Both the position numbers and the translations under genes were made by a program. Shown here piece by piece: positions 8,817 through 18,554 of a DNA stretch of 64,000 nucleotides. Numbering within the stretch: the stretch's first letter is position 1; each line of letters opens with the position of its first letter. A model generated the notes under the pieces. The model did no database searches and was not told the DNA's origin. It was given only the letters and a program-made list of their open reading frames with translations. This stretch comes from Paenibacillus alba (GTDB lineage: Bacteria; Bacillota; Bacilli; Paenibacillales; NBRC-103111): positions 186,001 to 250,000 of the forward strand of contig NZ_JABMKZ010000007.1 in the NCBI RefSeq assembly GCF_013204855.1, given 5' to 3'.

Positions 8817-10121
8817 TTATTTTTTGGAAAGCTTCTTCCAGGAAGCATCCAGATTTTCAAACAATTGATCCTTCGTTTTTCGTTTCACGATATAATCCTG
8901 GACTTCTTTGCCGATAATATCCGCCAGACCGCTTGGCCAGAAATTGATGACGAATCCCCGGGTTTTTTTGCCGTCGGCAATGTACTTCGCCACATCGGCG
9001 CTAAGCGCGTTCAGATCGCTGTGCGGATTGGCAACAGATGTGGACTGCTGCTTGAGGATGCTGCCTACCGTTGCTTCAGCACCTTCTTTGGATACCATCC
9101 ACCTCAGGAAATTTTTCGCTTCTTCGGGATGCTTGCTGTCCTTGGAGATGAAAATAAAACCGTCGCCATCAGCGAGCATAGTCGCATCCTTGGGATCATC
9201 GGAAACCGGTATGGGCGCAAGACCCAGTTGAACTTTCGGATCCAGCTTGGTCATCTCATCGTAGGACCAAACGCCTTGTAACGCCATCGCCGCCTTTTTC
9301 GTCCCGACCAGATGACTCATATTGGAAAAATCGCTAGATAGAGGATTCTCTCCGTCATTCGCGTTGTAAATATCGAGCAATTCGAACGCCTTGACCAATT
9401 TATCCGTTTTCGTCGTCGTCTTGCCTGCATTCATATCGTCGTAAAATTGCTGGAAGTTGTCCAAAGTCGCCCCTTGCATAGCCCAGAACATGTGATAACT
9501 CAGCCAAACATCCTTAAAGCCTGAAGCAAACGGGGTAATGCCGACCTTTTTCAGCTTGTCCACATCTTCTTTCAACTCGGACAACGTCTGTGGAGGCGCG
9601 CTGATTCCGGCATCTTTAAAAGCCTCTTTGTTGTAAATTAATCCGTATCCGAGCACCTGCGTCGAAATCGCATAAGTTTTACCGTTGTACTTACCGCCAT
9701 CCCGGAAGCCTGGCAAAATCAAATCCTCGATTTTGTCATTGGACAAGTCGAGCAGCTGATCCGCATCCACGAAAGGCTTCATCGCCAGATAGCCTGCATA
9801 ATTGAACAAATCAGGCGCATCCTTGGTCGCTATTTTGGTCTTCAGAACAGAATCGTAGTTGTCAAAAACATGTTCGAACTCTACGGTAATATTCGGGTAC
9901 GTTTTATGAAGAGCCTCGTTAATTTGATCCTGATACTTGGGATAGTCGACGACTTGAGTCAGAAATTTCAGTTTGACTTGGGATTTGGCATCCTGCTTCT
10001 TGCCTGTTTCGGCAGCCCCTGCAGTTTTGCCGGAAGGCTCTTTCGTTGTGGATGCGCCGCAAGCAGAAAGCAAAAGCACTGCAGCTGTGAACATACTCAA
10101 CATGGTAAAGCTCTTTTTCAT
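8817..10121 (-). CDS. Extracellular sugar-binding lipoprotein (SBP family 1) of the pectin transporter
   Basis: Binding receptor of 434 residues for the CUT1 importer. The signal peptide MKKSFTMLSMFTAAVLLLSA is followed by Cys21 of the lipobox LLSAC. The mature part resembles MalE-type receptors, for example ADGDGFIFISKDSKHPEEA and NFLRWM near the C-terminus. GGAGAGGGG precedes the ATG. It is the first transporter gene after the two-component pair. The ligand is inferred from the pectin enzymes downstream: probably short unsaturated galacturonides or rhamnogalacturonides. Confidence 0.9.
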   Translation of the reverse strand: MKKSFTMLSMFTAAVLLLSACGASTTKEPSGKTAGAAETGKKQDAKSQVKLKFLTQVVDYPKYQDQINEALHKTYPNITVEFEHVFDNYDSVLKTKIATKDAPDLFNYAGYLAMKPFVDADQLLDLSNDKIEDLILPGFRDGGKYNGKTYAISTQVLGYGLIYNKEAFKDAGISAPPQTLSELKEDVDKLKKVGITPFASGFKDVWLSYHMFWAMQGATLDNFQQFYDDMNAGKTTTKTDKLVKAFELLDIYNANDGENPLSSDFSNMSHLVGTKKAAMALQGVWSYDEMTKLDPKVQLGLAPIPVSDDPKDATMLADGDGFIFISKDSKHPEEAKNFLRWMVSKEGAEATVGSILKQQSTSVANPHSDLNALSADVAKYIADGKKTRGFVINFWPSGLADIIGKEVQDYIVKRKTKDQLFENLDASWKKLSKK

Positions 10122-10196
10122 AGTGAAACCCCTCTCCGAATGTCCAATAGGAAGTTAAACTTAAAAGTTGTTGCTGGGGTCTGCGCATCCCTTACT

Positions 10197-10225
10197 ATTA
10201 TAATAGAGCTGTTTTCACCGAAATT
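10197..10225 (-). promoter_or_regulatory. Candidate activated promoter of the binding-protein gene
   Basis: TATAAT on the minus strand (10202 down to 10197) lies about 75 bases upstream of the binding-protein start, inside a short palindrome CTATTATAATAG. No good -35 hexamer is present 17 bases further upstream, which suits a promoter that needs the YesN-type activator encoded just upstream. Confidence 0.35.
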
Positions 10226-10300
10226 ACATGTACGCGATTGGACTCAACTTGTATGAAATTAAACAAAAAAGGCAGGGCAGGTTCCCGATCGGTAATGCCT

Positions 10301-11899
10301 TCACTTCCATTGATCGCGATAAGCGCGAGGCGACAGCCCGGTATGTTTTTTGAACGCCTTGCTGAAATGACTTTCATCGTTGAACCCGAGTTCATCAACG
10401 ATCTCGCGGATTTTCCGGTCGCCGGAAATTAACATCAGCCCGGCTTTTTCAATTTTCAACGCAGCGATATGCTCAAACAGGTTCATACCAAATTCTTCCT
10501 TGAATATTCTAGATATATACTCTTTGCTCAGAAAGAAAGTATCGGACAGCTCTTTCAAGGAATGCTTCCGGGTATAATTCTGATCCAAATAATCGCGAAT
10601 GACATAAATGACTCTTCGTTCTTTCCTTTGCGTTACCTCGTACCTTGAGAGCGATTCGATAAATTGAAGGATGCTCGATTGCACAAAATGCAAATTCAAC
10701 TCATTTCCGATCTTATGGCGCAAAGCGGTCAGCTCGCTAATAAAACCCGACTTGTCTTCAATCGCATCGACCAATCTTTCGATCTGAAACAGCAAGTCGG
10801 CATTCAGCTTACGAATGTCGCTGATGCTCATGTAATCCGATAGCGAGAGCTCTCTGTAAGCCTGTTCCACGGTTTGCTTGATCAAACCGACATTACCGGT
10901 ATCGAGGGCGGCGCCAAGTTGTTTATCGTTGATGCCGGCAGGTATCCGGGGAGCCCGCGCATGCAGCTTCATTTTATCGTAAACAGAGATTCGGAATGAC
11001 TGTTCCTTGGTATTTAACTGGGAGAGCGCCGCTCTCGCTTCATTCAGTGAATGCTTCAAATCGATGGGACTCGGGTAAGAAGAGCCGACACCAATTAAAA
11101 CGAAAACGTGCAAGAACTGCCTCAGTTTATCGTTCACGTCTTCAAGCAACTGCAGCAGTTCATCATGAGCCGTTGATTTGTAAAAGATCATAATGATTTC
11201 ATTATCGTCCTGCCTGCTGCGGAAAGATTTCCCCCAGCCCTTCAAAACTTCGTCGGCCATGTTCACAATCGCAAACAGCAGTAAATAAGGATCGGACCTG
11301 AATTTCCGGTCTGCTACGTCCTTATAATTTTCGATCGCCAGCACTACCGTTGTAAAACCGAGTTCCTTGCTGGGCAGATTTGAAATGTCCAAACAGCGGA
11401 TGAACTCTTCTTCATTCCCTTTGGAGCCGTTCAGGAATTGGTTCAATATGTTCTCATTCAGTAAAGGCAAACTTTCGTTCAGCTTCCTCTGCACATCGAG
11501 GCTGGCTTGTCGGTTGTCGTTCCTTGAGGCTATTTCTTTGACGGTGGCTCTTAACGCTTCATTGAGCGCGTCTTTATGAACCGGCTTCAGCAAATAATCA
11601 ATCACCTTGGAGGCAATGGCCTGCTTCATATATTCAAAATCGTCATAACCGCTCATCACAATGAGCTTCATGCCCGGGTACGCTTCGCTCAGCCTTTTGA
11701 TCAGATTGGCACCGCTCAGACCGGGCATTCTCATATCGGTTATGACCAGATCGGGCGCATCGCTCGCTACGGATTCCCACAGCTCGTCTCCATCCTGAAC
11801 CTCCTTGACGATTTGAATGCCTATTTCCTCCCAATCGCCGAGTTTGCGAATCGCATTTCGAATCCTTCTCTCATCATCTGCAAGTATCGCCTTATGCAT
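10301..11899 (-). CDS. YesN-type response regulator of the pectin operon
   Basis: Regulator of 532 residues. The receiver domain (about 1-120) has DDE at 8-10, phospho-acceptor Asp55 in LVITDMRMPG and Lys at YLLKPV. The C-terminal AraC domain (about 430-530) shows FFLSKEYISRIFKEEFG and GFNDESHFSKAFKKHTG. I start it at ATG 11899, with AAAGGA 8 bases upstream, rather than 27 bases earlier. It follows the kinase by about 30 bases and precedes the transporter and enzymes it most likely activates. A T-rich stretch after GGCAGGGCAGG near 10260-10285 could be a weak terminator between it and the binding-protein gene. Confidence 0.92.
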   Translation of the reverse strand: MHKAILADDERRIRNAIRKLGDWEEIGIQIVKEVQDGDELWESVASDAPDLVITDMRMPGLSGANLIKRLSEAYPGMKLIVMSGYDDFEYMKQAIASKVIDYLLKPVHKDALNEALRATVKEIASRNDNRQASLDVQRKLNESLPLLNENILNQFLNGSKGNEEEFIRCLDISNLPSKELGFTTVVLAIENYKDVADRKFRSDPYLLLFAIVNMADEVLKGWGKSFRSRQDDNEIIMIFYKSTAHDELLQLLEDVNDKLRQFLHVFVLIGVGSSYPSPIDLKHSLNEARAALSQLNTKEQSFRISVYDKMKLHARAPRIPAGINDKQLGAALDTGNVGLIKQTVEQAYRELSLSDYMSISDIRKLNADLLFQIERLVDAIEDKSGFISELTALRHKIGNELNLHFVQSSILQFIESLSRYEVTQRKERRVIYVIRDYLDQNYTRKHSLKELSDTFFLSKEYISRIFKEEFGMNLFEHIAALKIEKAGLMLISGDRKIREIVDELGFNDESHFSKAFKKHTGLSPRAYRDQWK

Positions 11900-11928
11900 A
11901 GCCGACATCCTTTCGCTGCGCTCCATTT

Positions 11929-13704
11929 TTAAATCGGTATCCAGATTTCAACTTTCGTTCCTTCGTACGGGCGGCTGTCAATTATCATTCGGCATTGGCC
12001 GCCAAACATCAACCGCAGCCTTTGCATAACGTTGACAATTCCGATGCTGTCACGTTCATCATTTTCAATGACATCGGGCGAAGCCAGATTGTTTTGAATT
12101 TCCTTAAGACGGACCGGCTCGATACCGAGTCCGTTGTCGCGAATGCGAATTTGCAAGTAGCCTTGTTCCAATTCGCATTGAATGGATATTTTCCCTGTAT
12201 ACTTCATTGGCTCAGTCCCATGCATGATAGCGTTCTCAACCAACGGCTGGAGCAGAAGCTTGGGAACTTGCAGATGCCCGATCGTTTCTGGAACCTCGAT
12301 TTGATATTCGAGCCTTTCCTCGAATCTGCACTTTTGTATGTATAAATAATCCTGCACATTCCGAATTTCGTCCTGAATGGTCGTTTTCCCCCCGGCTTTA
12401 ATGCTATAGCGCAGCATGTCGGATAAAGCGTGCGTCATTTTTTCCACTTCGTCAATCCCCTCATCAAGAGCGACACTGCCAATCGTCTGAAGCGTATTGT
12501 ACATAAAGTGGGGATTAATCTGGGCTTGCAGCGCCCTCCATTGCGACTCCTGATTAGCCAGCTTCATTCTGTATCTTTCAGTGATAAGCGTATCAATCTG
12601 TTGAATCATTTTGTTGTAGGCATTAGAAATTTGTCCGATTTCATCGGTCTGCGTCACAGGAATATGAATTTGAAAATTGCCCTCTCCCGTTCTGACCATA
12701 AAGCGCTTCAGCTTTAACAGAGGCTTCGTCAGTCTGAAGGAAATGTACATCGTCGTGGCGATAATGATAACAATAATCATAAGCCCGAGCAGTAAATTAA
12801 TCGTCCTTGTTTTTTCGGCTTGCGCCAGTATGATTTGCAGCGGGATAAATTTGCATAGGATGTTTCCATTTTGATCAGACTTGGTGTATACGAGCAGTTT
12901 GGTTGAACGGCTGCCCGCTTCCTTGTATTCGAAGGCGCCACTGGCCTGAGGATAGCTTTGAATCCGTGACAAAAGATCGTCATCGGACTTCGTAAAATCA
13001 GGGTTGGAGCTGTAAATCAGCTCTCCTTGGCTGTTGAGTAGCGTGACCTCTTCGTCGGGATTCATAATTCCTTCGCCGCTAATTTTTCGAAGCTGATCCA
13101 TCTCGTAATTAATCGTCAAAACGCCTATTTCCGTGGTGTATCCAGTAATCGTTCGGCTTAATGAAAACACATTCGCATTCGCATTGATCCGATAGTCAGC
13201 CGGGTACCCTTGCAGCCGGTGAGAAGGCTCCAACTCCAAATCTCCCTTGGATTGAAGGGCATTCTTGAACCATACTTTATCTTCAATGAATGCGGCGTTC
13301 GAAAAAGAGGTATTCAATGCTTTGTTGATGACATATACTTCTTGCGTCGAAGGCGTGTAAAATAACACCGAATTTGTTTCCTTGCTTCCAAGGTAAATGC
13401 TCATTAGCTTTTTCAATTTCAAATTGTGCTGAATAAATTCATTGTTAGCCAGTTGGTACTCCTGAGAAAAAAGCAAATCCGAATAAAATGTGAATCCAAT
13501 ATTTTCTAATTGTTTGAAATAATCGTTCATTCTGTTGTTCAACTGGTTTAAAATCACAGTATTGTCCGTAATATAGCTACGCTCAAGCTCACGGGCAAAA
13601 TTTTGATATGACAAATAAATAGACAAGATCAACGGCAGCAAGATGACGCTCGTGAAACTGACTATAAGCTTTTTGCGAATGCTACTTGTGATCCATTTGA
13701 TCAT
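11929..13704 (-). CDS. YesM-type sensor histidine kinase of the pectin operon
   Basis: Membrane kinase of 591 residues. A first membrane helix (about 12-33) and a second (about 300-322) bracket an extracellular dCache-like sensor of about 270 residues. HAMP follows, then the His_kinase block ALQAQINPHFMYNTLQ with phosphoacceptor His399, N-box LQPLVENAIMHG and DNGLGI. Start ATG 13704 has AAGGGGG 6 bases upstream; an ATG six bases earlier touches that site. It heads the pectin operon and should sense an extracellular pectin-derived signal, directly or through the binding protein. Confidence 0.92.
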   Translation of the reverse strand: MIKWITSSIRKKLIVSFTSVILLPLILSIYLSYQNFARELERSYITDNTVILNQLNNRMNDYFKQLENIGFTFYSDLLFSQEYQLANNEFIQHNLKLKKLMSIYLGSKETNSVLFYTPSTQEVYVINKALNTSFSNAAFIEDKVWFKNALQSKGDLELEPSHRLQGYPADYRINANANVFSLSRTITGYTTEIGVLTINYEMDQLRKISGEGIMNPDEEVTLLNSQGELIYSSNPDFTKSDDDLLSRIQSYPQASGAFEYKEAGSRSTKLLVYTKSDQNGNILCKFIPLQIILAQAEKTRTINLLLGLMIIVIIIATTMYISFRLTKPLLKLKRFMVRTGEGNFQIHIPVTQTDEIGQISNAYNKMIQQIDTLITERYRMKLANQESQWRALQAQINPHFMYNTLQTIGSVALDEGIDEVEKMTHALSDMLRYSIKAGGKTTIQDEIRNVQDYLYIQKCRFEERLEYQIEVPETIGHLQVPKLLLQPLVENAIMHGTEPMKYTGKISIQCELEQGYLQIRIRDNGLGIEPVRLKEIQNNLASPDVIENDERDSIGIVNVMQRLRLMFGGQCRMIIDSRPYEGTKVEIWIPI

Positions 13705-13830
13705 TTGCATCCCCCTTCTTTGACAAAAAACGACCCAATTCTACAATAACCTGTAATTTTAGAATGGGCAAGAATCAATGGAGATGGAAAAAATTGGAAC
13801 AAATGAGAAGCGTGAAAAATGTAGGGATTA

Positions 13831-14052
13831 TTGCTGGAAAAGGAATTAGATTTGTTTAAGTGGAAGCAGTATGAATCAGAGATAATTTTGCTAACAGTAA
13901 GATGGTATTTGAAATATAATCTAAGTTATCGTGATTTAGTAGAGATGATGGACGGACGGGGTCAGAGGAGGAAAGGGCAGGTCGAATACAATCATTCGTT
14001 TGCCCTCACTGCAGTTGAATTAATCAATAAATTGTTTGGTTTGACAGCATAA
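13831..14052 (+). pseudogene. Internally deleted IS6-family transposase remnant
   Basis: An open frame of 73 codons joins two distant pieces of an IS6 (IS240-like) transposase. Residues 3-43 (LFKWKQYESEIILLTVRWY, then NLSYRDLVEMM) match the N-terminal zinc-ribbon/HTH part, while residues from about 48 (KGQVEYNHSF, then ELINKLFGLTA) match the extreme C-terminus. The whole DDE catalytic core between them is gone, apparently without a frame change. It cannot transpose. It separates the pectin operon from the orphan binding protein. No clear terminal inverted repeats are visible. Confidence 0.75.
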
Positions 14053-14085
14053 GCAAACCAAAATCGCGGATATCTTTGTTCAGTT

Positions 14086-15525
14086 TTATTTCTGCTTGGA
14101 CTGAGTCTCTTTCTGGGCATCATCCGCTTGTTTGGCTTGCAGTAATTGTTCTTGTCCTTTATCTTGAATCGTCTTAAGTGCCTCATCAACTGATTTCTTC
14201 CCATCGATGACGGCTTGAATTTCTTGATTGGCAAGCGTGCTGAATGTTTGGTAGAAGCCAACTGGAATTTTCTCGTAACCTTTATAGCTCTTGTCAGGAT
14301 TAGGTTTCAGGAGGTAAAATGGCTCCAGATTATGGCCGTCTTTCTCTTTGGAGTATGTGGTGCGAGTCAGCAGGCTGTTTGAAGATTTGGACATGACTCT
14401 AGCGAATTCATCGCTGTTGATATATTTAATGAATTCCCAAGCTGCACGCGTATTCGGTGATTGGGCATTGATACCGAATACATTGGATACGGAAACCGTG
14501 TTAGAAAAGTCCGGATTTTGTGGATCAACGGGAACCGTGACGATATCCCAATTGACAGACTTCACATCTTTCAGGCGGTCTTTAGCCTCTTGCAGATTTT
14601 GCATCATATAGTTGCCGTCAATCGTCATTGCAACCTTGCCCATAGCGAACAGATTTTCTTTGAGATAATCCTCGTACATGCGCGGCGCATTAGAATCGGT
14701 GTTTTGATTTTTGGGCATGTACAACGCACCTGATTTCAGAGAGTCGACGGTAAGCTGGAGAGCTTTCTTCCAGGCATCTGTCTGGATCGTCAGCTTCATT
14801 TGCTCAGGATTGATGTAATCCAGACCCAGCGTCGTGCCGATGCTGCTCATATATTGATAGGCGACTCCTTCGCGCATGTAAGAATAAGCGGAAAATCCAT
14901 AAATTCGCTGATCCCCTTGACCGTCGGTCGGGAATCGTTTGGCGAGGTTCATGACATCTTCCCAGCTCATCTTATTTTTCGGAAGTTCTATGCCATACTG
15001 CTCGAAGAGATCCTTATTATAGTAAAGAGCCTGACTGTCGAAGTCCGGTGAAAGTCCGTATAACTTGCCTTCGCCTTTGAGTTTAATCGTTTCCAGTGTA
15101 GCTGGAAGAATATTCTCCACATCAAACTTATCCTGTTTAATGATATCGTCCAGTGCATAGAGACGTCCTTTTTGTACAAACTTTTCAAGCTGGTCGGTAC
15201 CGTTAACAAGGAGAATATCCGGTTTTTCTTCATCGATGAGTTTATCAAGTGCTTCCTGAGGATCTTGACCAGATCCATAAATGCCTTGATTCGAGATAAC
15301 CTCTACGTCAATATTCGGATTTTTGGCCATGAAAAGATTACCGTACTGTTGATAAAAGGAATTCTTGTCATAATACATCACTTTAATCGTTGCTTTCTCG
15401 TCTTTCCCCAGCTTCTTAAGCGATCCGGCTTCTCTTGAAGTACCATCAGCCTGCACCGAAAAATTACACCCTGTCAGCGAAGCCATTACCGTAATGGCAG
15501 CAAGTGTACACATCCAACGTTTCAC
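14086..15525 (-). CDS. Orphan extracellular solute-binding lipoprotein (SBP family 1)
   Basis: Binding protein of 479 residues with signal peptide and lipobox SLTGC (Cys20). The mature sequence has MalE-like features: ILLVNGTDQLEKF, GLSPDFDSQALYYNKDLF and a C-terminal block NPDKSYKGYEKIP. It ends in a charged coiled-coil-like tail, KQADDAQKETQSKQK. The start is GTG with GGAGGG upstream. No CUT1 permease flanks it: downstream is IS6 debris and upstream an FtsX exporter. It may have lost its permeases through IS activity, serve permeases elsewhere, or act with the neighbouring exporter and kinase. Ligand unknown. Confidence 0.85.
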   Translation of the reverse strand: MKRWMCTLAAITVMASLTGCNFSVQADGTSREAGSLKKLGKDEKATIKVMYYDKNSFYQQYGNLFMAKNPNIDVEVISNQGIYGSGQDPQEALDKLIDEEKPDILLVNGTDQLEKFVQKGRLYALDDIIKQDKFDVENILPATLETIKLKGEGKLYGLSPDFDSQALYYNKDLFEQYGIELPKNKMSWEDVMNLAKRFPTDGQGDQRIYGFSAYSYMREGVAYQYMSSIGTTLGLDYINPEQMKLTIQTDAWKKALQLTVDSLKSGALYMPKNQNTDSNAPRMYEDYLKENLFAMGKVAMTIDGNYMMQNLQEAKDRLKDVKSVNWDIVTVPVDPQNPDFSNTVSVSNVFGINAQSPNTRAAWEFIKYINSDEFARVMSKSSNSLLTRTTYSKEKDGHNLEPFYLLKPNPDKSYKGYEKIPVGFYQTFSTLANQEIQAVIDGKKSVDEALKTIQDKGQEQLLQAKQADDAQKETQSKQK

Positions 15526-15725
15526 TTGATTCCCTCCATAGTGTTTTTATTGGAAAATATAGTAATTATTCTTTCACTATCTTGCACATATCGGAATAAT
15601 CCGAAAGACTATGACGAATGCGGCCCCACTCTCCAACCCCTTGTTCGCACATATTGACCGATGCGAGAGCCGTCACGACAGGCTTTAATTATTCAACTTT
15701 TATTTCGCATTGAAATAAGACTCCC

Positions 15726-18554
15726 CTACTCGTCTGCTGAACGGACCGCTTCACTTGGTGAAAGGCGCAGGATTCGTTCTGATGGTTCTAAATTTAGCAG
15801 AAGTGTTAAGAGCATGAGAGTGCAAGCTATGGGTAAAACAAACTCCCAGGGATAATAAAAAGATAGAGCAGGGTCCGTTGGTTTTTTGGTAGACTCAAGT
15901 AATTTTACGATCATGTATCCTCCTGTTGAGCCGAACAAGCAACCATTAAGGAGACCAGTCCACCCTATCATTGTTCCTTCGAGAAGAAGCATTTGACGAA
16001 CAAACCGTGTGCTTAGTCCTATACATCGCAGCATTGCAATTGTTTTGGATCGTTCCTTTACTGCACGAAACTGAAGAATCGCTAGGCCTGCCAATCCGAT
16101 ACCCATAGCCAAGATCATGAAACCGTTAAAAACCCACAACATCTGAATGGTGCTTATATCCTCTGAGGCTTCGGAGATTCCGGGAGCAGTAAAGCCGTTA
16201 ATACCCAGAGTGACGACATGTTCTTCTATTTTACGTAGATAACTCGTTTCTTTGGAAAGCAGAGGGAGCATAATATAACCTTTTTCAGGAGTAGTTTCCC
16301 AACGATATCCTTGTGCCTTCAGCTTGTCATAAATATGGGGATGAACGAACATAACATTATAAAATTCCAAGCCGGTTGAAGTATCTGCAAAGCCAATAAT
16401 CTGGATATCTATGGAATCCACAGTGCGGGGTTCCTTTCCAAACCCAGGTGTGTTCGGCCCGGCAGGTTTTTCATATACATCCAACTTCAAATGTTCACCC
16501 ACGATTAATTTCCTCGAAATCTGCTTTCCCATTCCATATACGGAAGGCCACTCCTCAGGTGCATAACTATATTTTTTATCTAAAATGACATACTGCGGAT
16601 TGCTCATCACTGCTTTCCAAGCCTCTTCATCTGAAGCAAAATTAGCGGAACGCTCAGAAAGCTTGGGAGTGCCGCCGCTAAGAAAAGCATCGCTCGGACT
16701 CGTCAAATTCAATTGACTTTTTGCAAGAATTGCTCCATTTGAGGCTGTTTGGATCATATAGGGTTCCATAATAGAGGAATTTTGCGTGATTCCCCCCAGT
16801 TCCTGGTCCTGATTAAGAATGGATAGAATCCGTTGTTTTTCGCTATCGGTTCCATATTTGATATAAGCAGGATATCCGAGAACCGTATACGGTTTTTGTT
16901 CTATATTTCGGTAATTATGCTGTGTGATGATGACAACAAGTGTTAGTAGCATGAAACAACAGCTAAATAACAGAGTCACGACAAATGTGCGGCGATAGTT
17001 TCCCGCAGGATAGCGAAAGGCAAGAATTTGTGCCGCTTCTCCTATTCCCAATCGTTGCAATAAGGGTTTTAACAGCTTTTGAATAAAAGGAAGAATCTGT
17101 ACGACTATATATAATGATGAGAGGGAAGAAACAAACCACAAAACTAAAACAGATAATGATTGGATCAGGGAAGAATCACCCTCACCTATTATTATCGCAA
17201 TACCCTTTCCCGTCACTAGTTGTACGATGTGTATCCCCAGGATAACTGCTGAACATAACGTTAAGCCGATTCGAATTTTCACATGCCTAAAAGCCATTCG
17301 CGGTTCGACCTTATTCGCATCCCCCCGTAAAGCAGATACAATTTTCAGATTGCCCAGCTTGTAACAAGCGATAACGGAAGTTAGCATCAATAGACAAAGA
17401 ATAATTATGCCTGTTACTAAAATACTCCACAGAGAAATATAAGGTGTTATCGGAACGGTATGTGCACTGTAGGCGAATATAAGATCACGATTGAGCCACT
17501 CAAATAAAACGATGATGCCGCAACCGAGCGGAATTCCCAAAACAAGCCCTATACCTGTGCTGAGCAGATTGATTAATAAAGCCTCGATGAAAAAAATAGT
17601 TTCGGTTTGCCTACGTTGAAACCCAATAGCTCGCAGTACAGCTGTTGTTTCTTTACGAGCATCTGCAAGCATAAGAAGGATTTGTATCATCAGCAAGGCT
17701 CCCGCCATAACCGCTGTTAGGCTGCAAAGGACAAAGGTAAATCCATGTTTCTTTTTCATTTGTTGGACTTGATTAAAATCGGATTGTTTTTGCTCCCTTA
17801 CCTCAAATAACGGCGATGGGCTTGGAAAATGAGAAGGCTCTGTGTTTTTCAATGAATTGTCGATCATACCAGTTAAAATAGAGGTGATCGCATGATCCGG
17901 AATTCCGGCAAGAAGCCTGGCAGTTGACAGCCCTATTAATAACGTACCTTCTGTAGAGGAACTCCCTCTATAACCCGAAATTCCTTTTTCCTTGACAATC
18001 TTCTTAACCTGAAAAAGGTGTTTCTCTCCTTTAACGTCTGTTAATGCTACCGTATCTCCTTCGATAAGTTCGAGTGGTGTTGCGATCGCATCAGATAGAA
18101 CAATCTGATCAGGGGAAAGCGAAAGGTTCCACAGGGAATTATCTTTATCAAATATGGAGGCTTGCGAAAAATCCAGTCCAATGCCAAGATACCGCATTCC
18201 CGTTCGAACTGATTGAAGATTACCGTCCACCTTGCTGACACGGGTCTCAAATGTAACGGCTGATAATTGTTGCAGTTTATGTGGTTTTAAATATTGTTCA
18301 ATGGCAGGCAATTCTTCGGCTGTAAAAAAGGGATTGTTGGTAGGAGGGCGCAACTCCCAATCAATGGGACCATAGTGTTTTTTCAGCCAGCGGTTGCCGC
18401 TCTCATCAAATGATTGAAAAAAAACGATAGACGCCATAATAAGGGCTGCTCCGATACAGCCCCCCGCTATCGTTAACAGCGTCTGTCGGCGTTGTGACAT
18501 TAGGTTTCGCCAAGCCATTTTCCAAGAGACGGTGAGAGCGGATATACCCCTCAT
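15726..18554 (-). CDS. Large FtsX-type ABC transporter permease (duplicated MacB-like)
   Basis: Membrane protein of 942 residues with two FtsX repeats. Each repeat is one helix, a big extracellular domain (about 45-275 and 550-800) and three helices; extra helices around residues 425-545 join the halves. Helix clusters such as GALLMIQILLMLADARKETT and GLAGLAILQFRAVKERSKTI carry the coupling loops facing the ATPase. It overlaps the ATPase gene by 4 bases (ATGA). Family members extrude peptides, lipoproteins or lipids, or relay mechanical force. Its regulator-kinase neighbours suggest a stress or antimicrobial response, but the substrate is unknown. Confidence 0.85.
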   Translation of the reverse strand: MRGISALTVSWKMAWRNLMSQRRQTLLTIAGGCIGAALIMASIVFFQSFDESGNRWLKKHYGPIDWELRPPTNNPFFTAEELPAIEQYLKPHKLQQLSAVTFETRVSKVDGNLQSVRTGMRYLGIGLDFSQASIFDKDNSLWNLSLSPDQIVLSDAIATPLELIEGDTVALTDVKGEKHLFQVKKIVKEKGISGYRGSSSTEGTLLIGLSTARLLAGIPDHAITSILTGMIDNSLKNTEPSHFPSPSPLFEVREQKQSDFNQVQQMKKKHGFTFVLCSLTAVMAGALLMIQILLMLADARKETTAVLRAIGFQRRQTETIFFIEALLINLLSTGIGLVLGIPLGCGIIVLFEWLNRDLIFAYSAHTVPITPYISLWSILVTGIIILCLLMLTSVIACYKLGNLKIVSALRGDANKVEPRMAFRHVKIRIGLTLCSAVILGIHIVQLVTGKGIAIIIGEGDSSLIQSLSVLVLWFVSSLSSLYIVVQILPFIQKLLKPLLQRLGIGEAAQILAFRYPAGNYRRTFVVTLLFSCCFMLLTLVVIITQHNYRNIEQKPYTVLGYPAYIKYGTDSEKQRILSILNQDQELGGITQNSSIMEPYMIQTASNGAILAKSQLNLTSPSDAFLSGGTPKLSERSANFASDEEAWKAVMSNPQYVILDKKYSYAPEEWPSVYGMGKQISRKLIVGEHLKLDVYEKPAGPNTPGFGKEPRTVDSIDIQIIGFADTSTGLEFYNVMFVHPHIYDKLKAQGYRWETTPEKGYIMLPLLSKETSYLRKIEEHVVTLGINGFTAPGISEASEDISTIQMLWVFNGFMILAMGIGLAGLAILQFRAVKERSKTIAMLRCIGLSTRFVRQMLLLEGTMIGWTGLLNGCLFGSTGGYMIVKLLESTKKPTDPALSFYYPWEFVLPIACTLMLLTLLLNLEPSERILRLSPSEAVRSADE

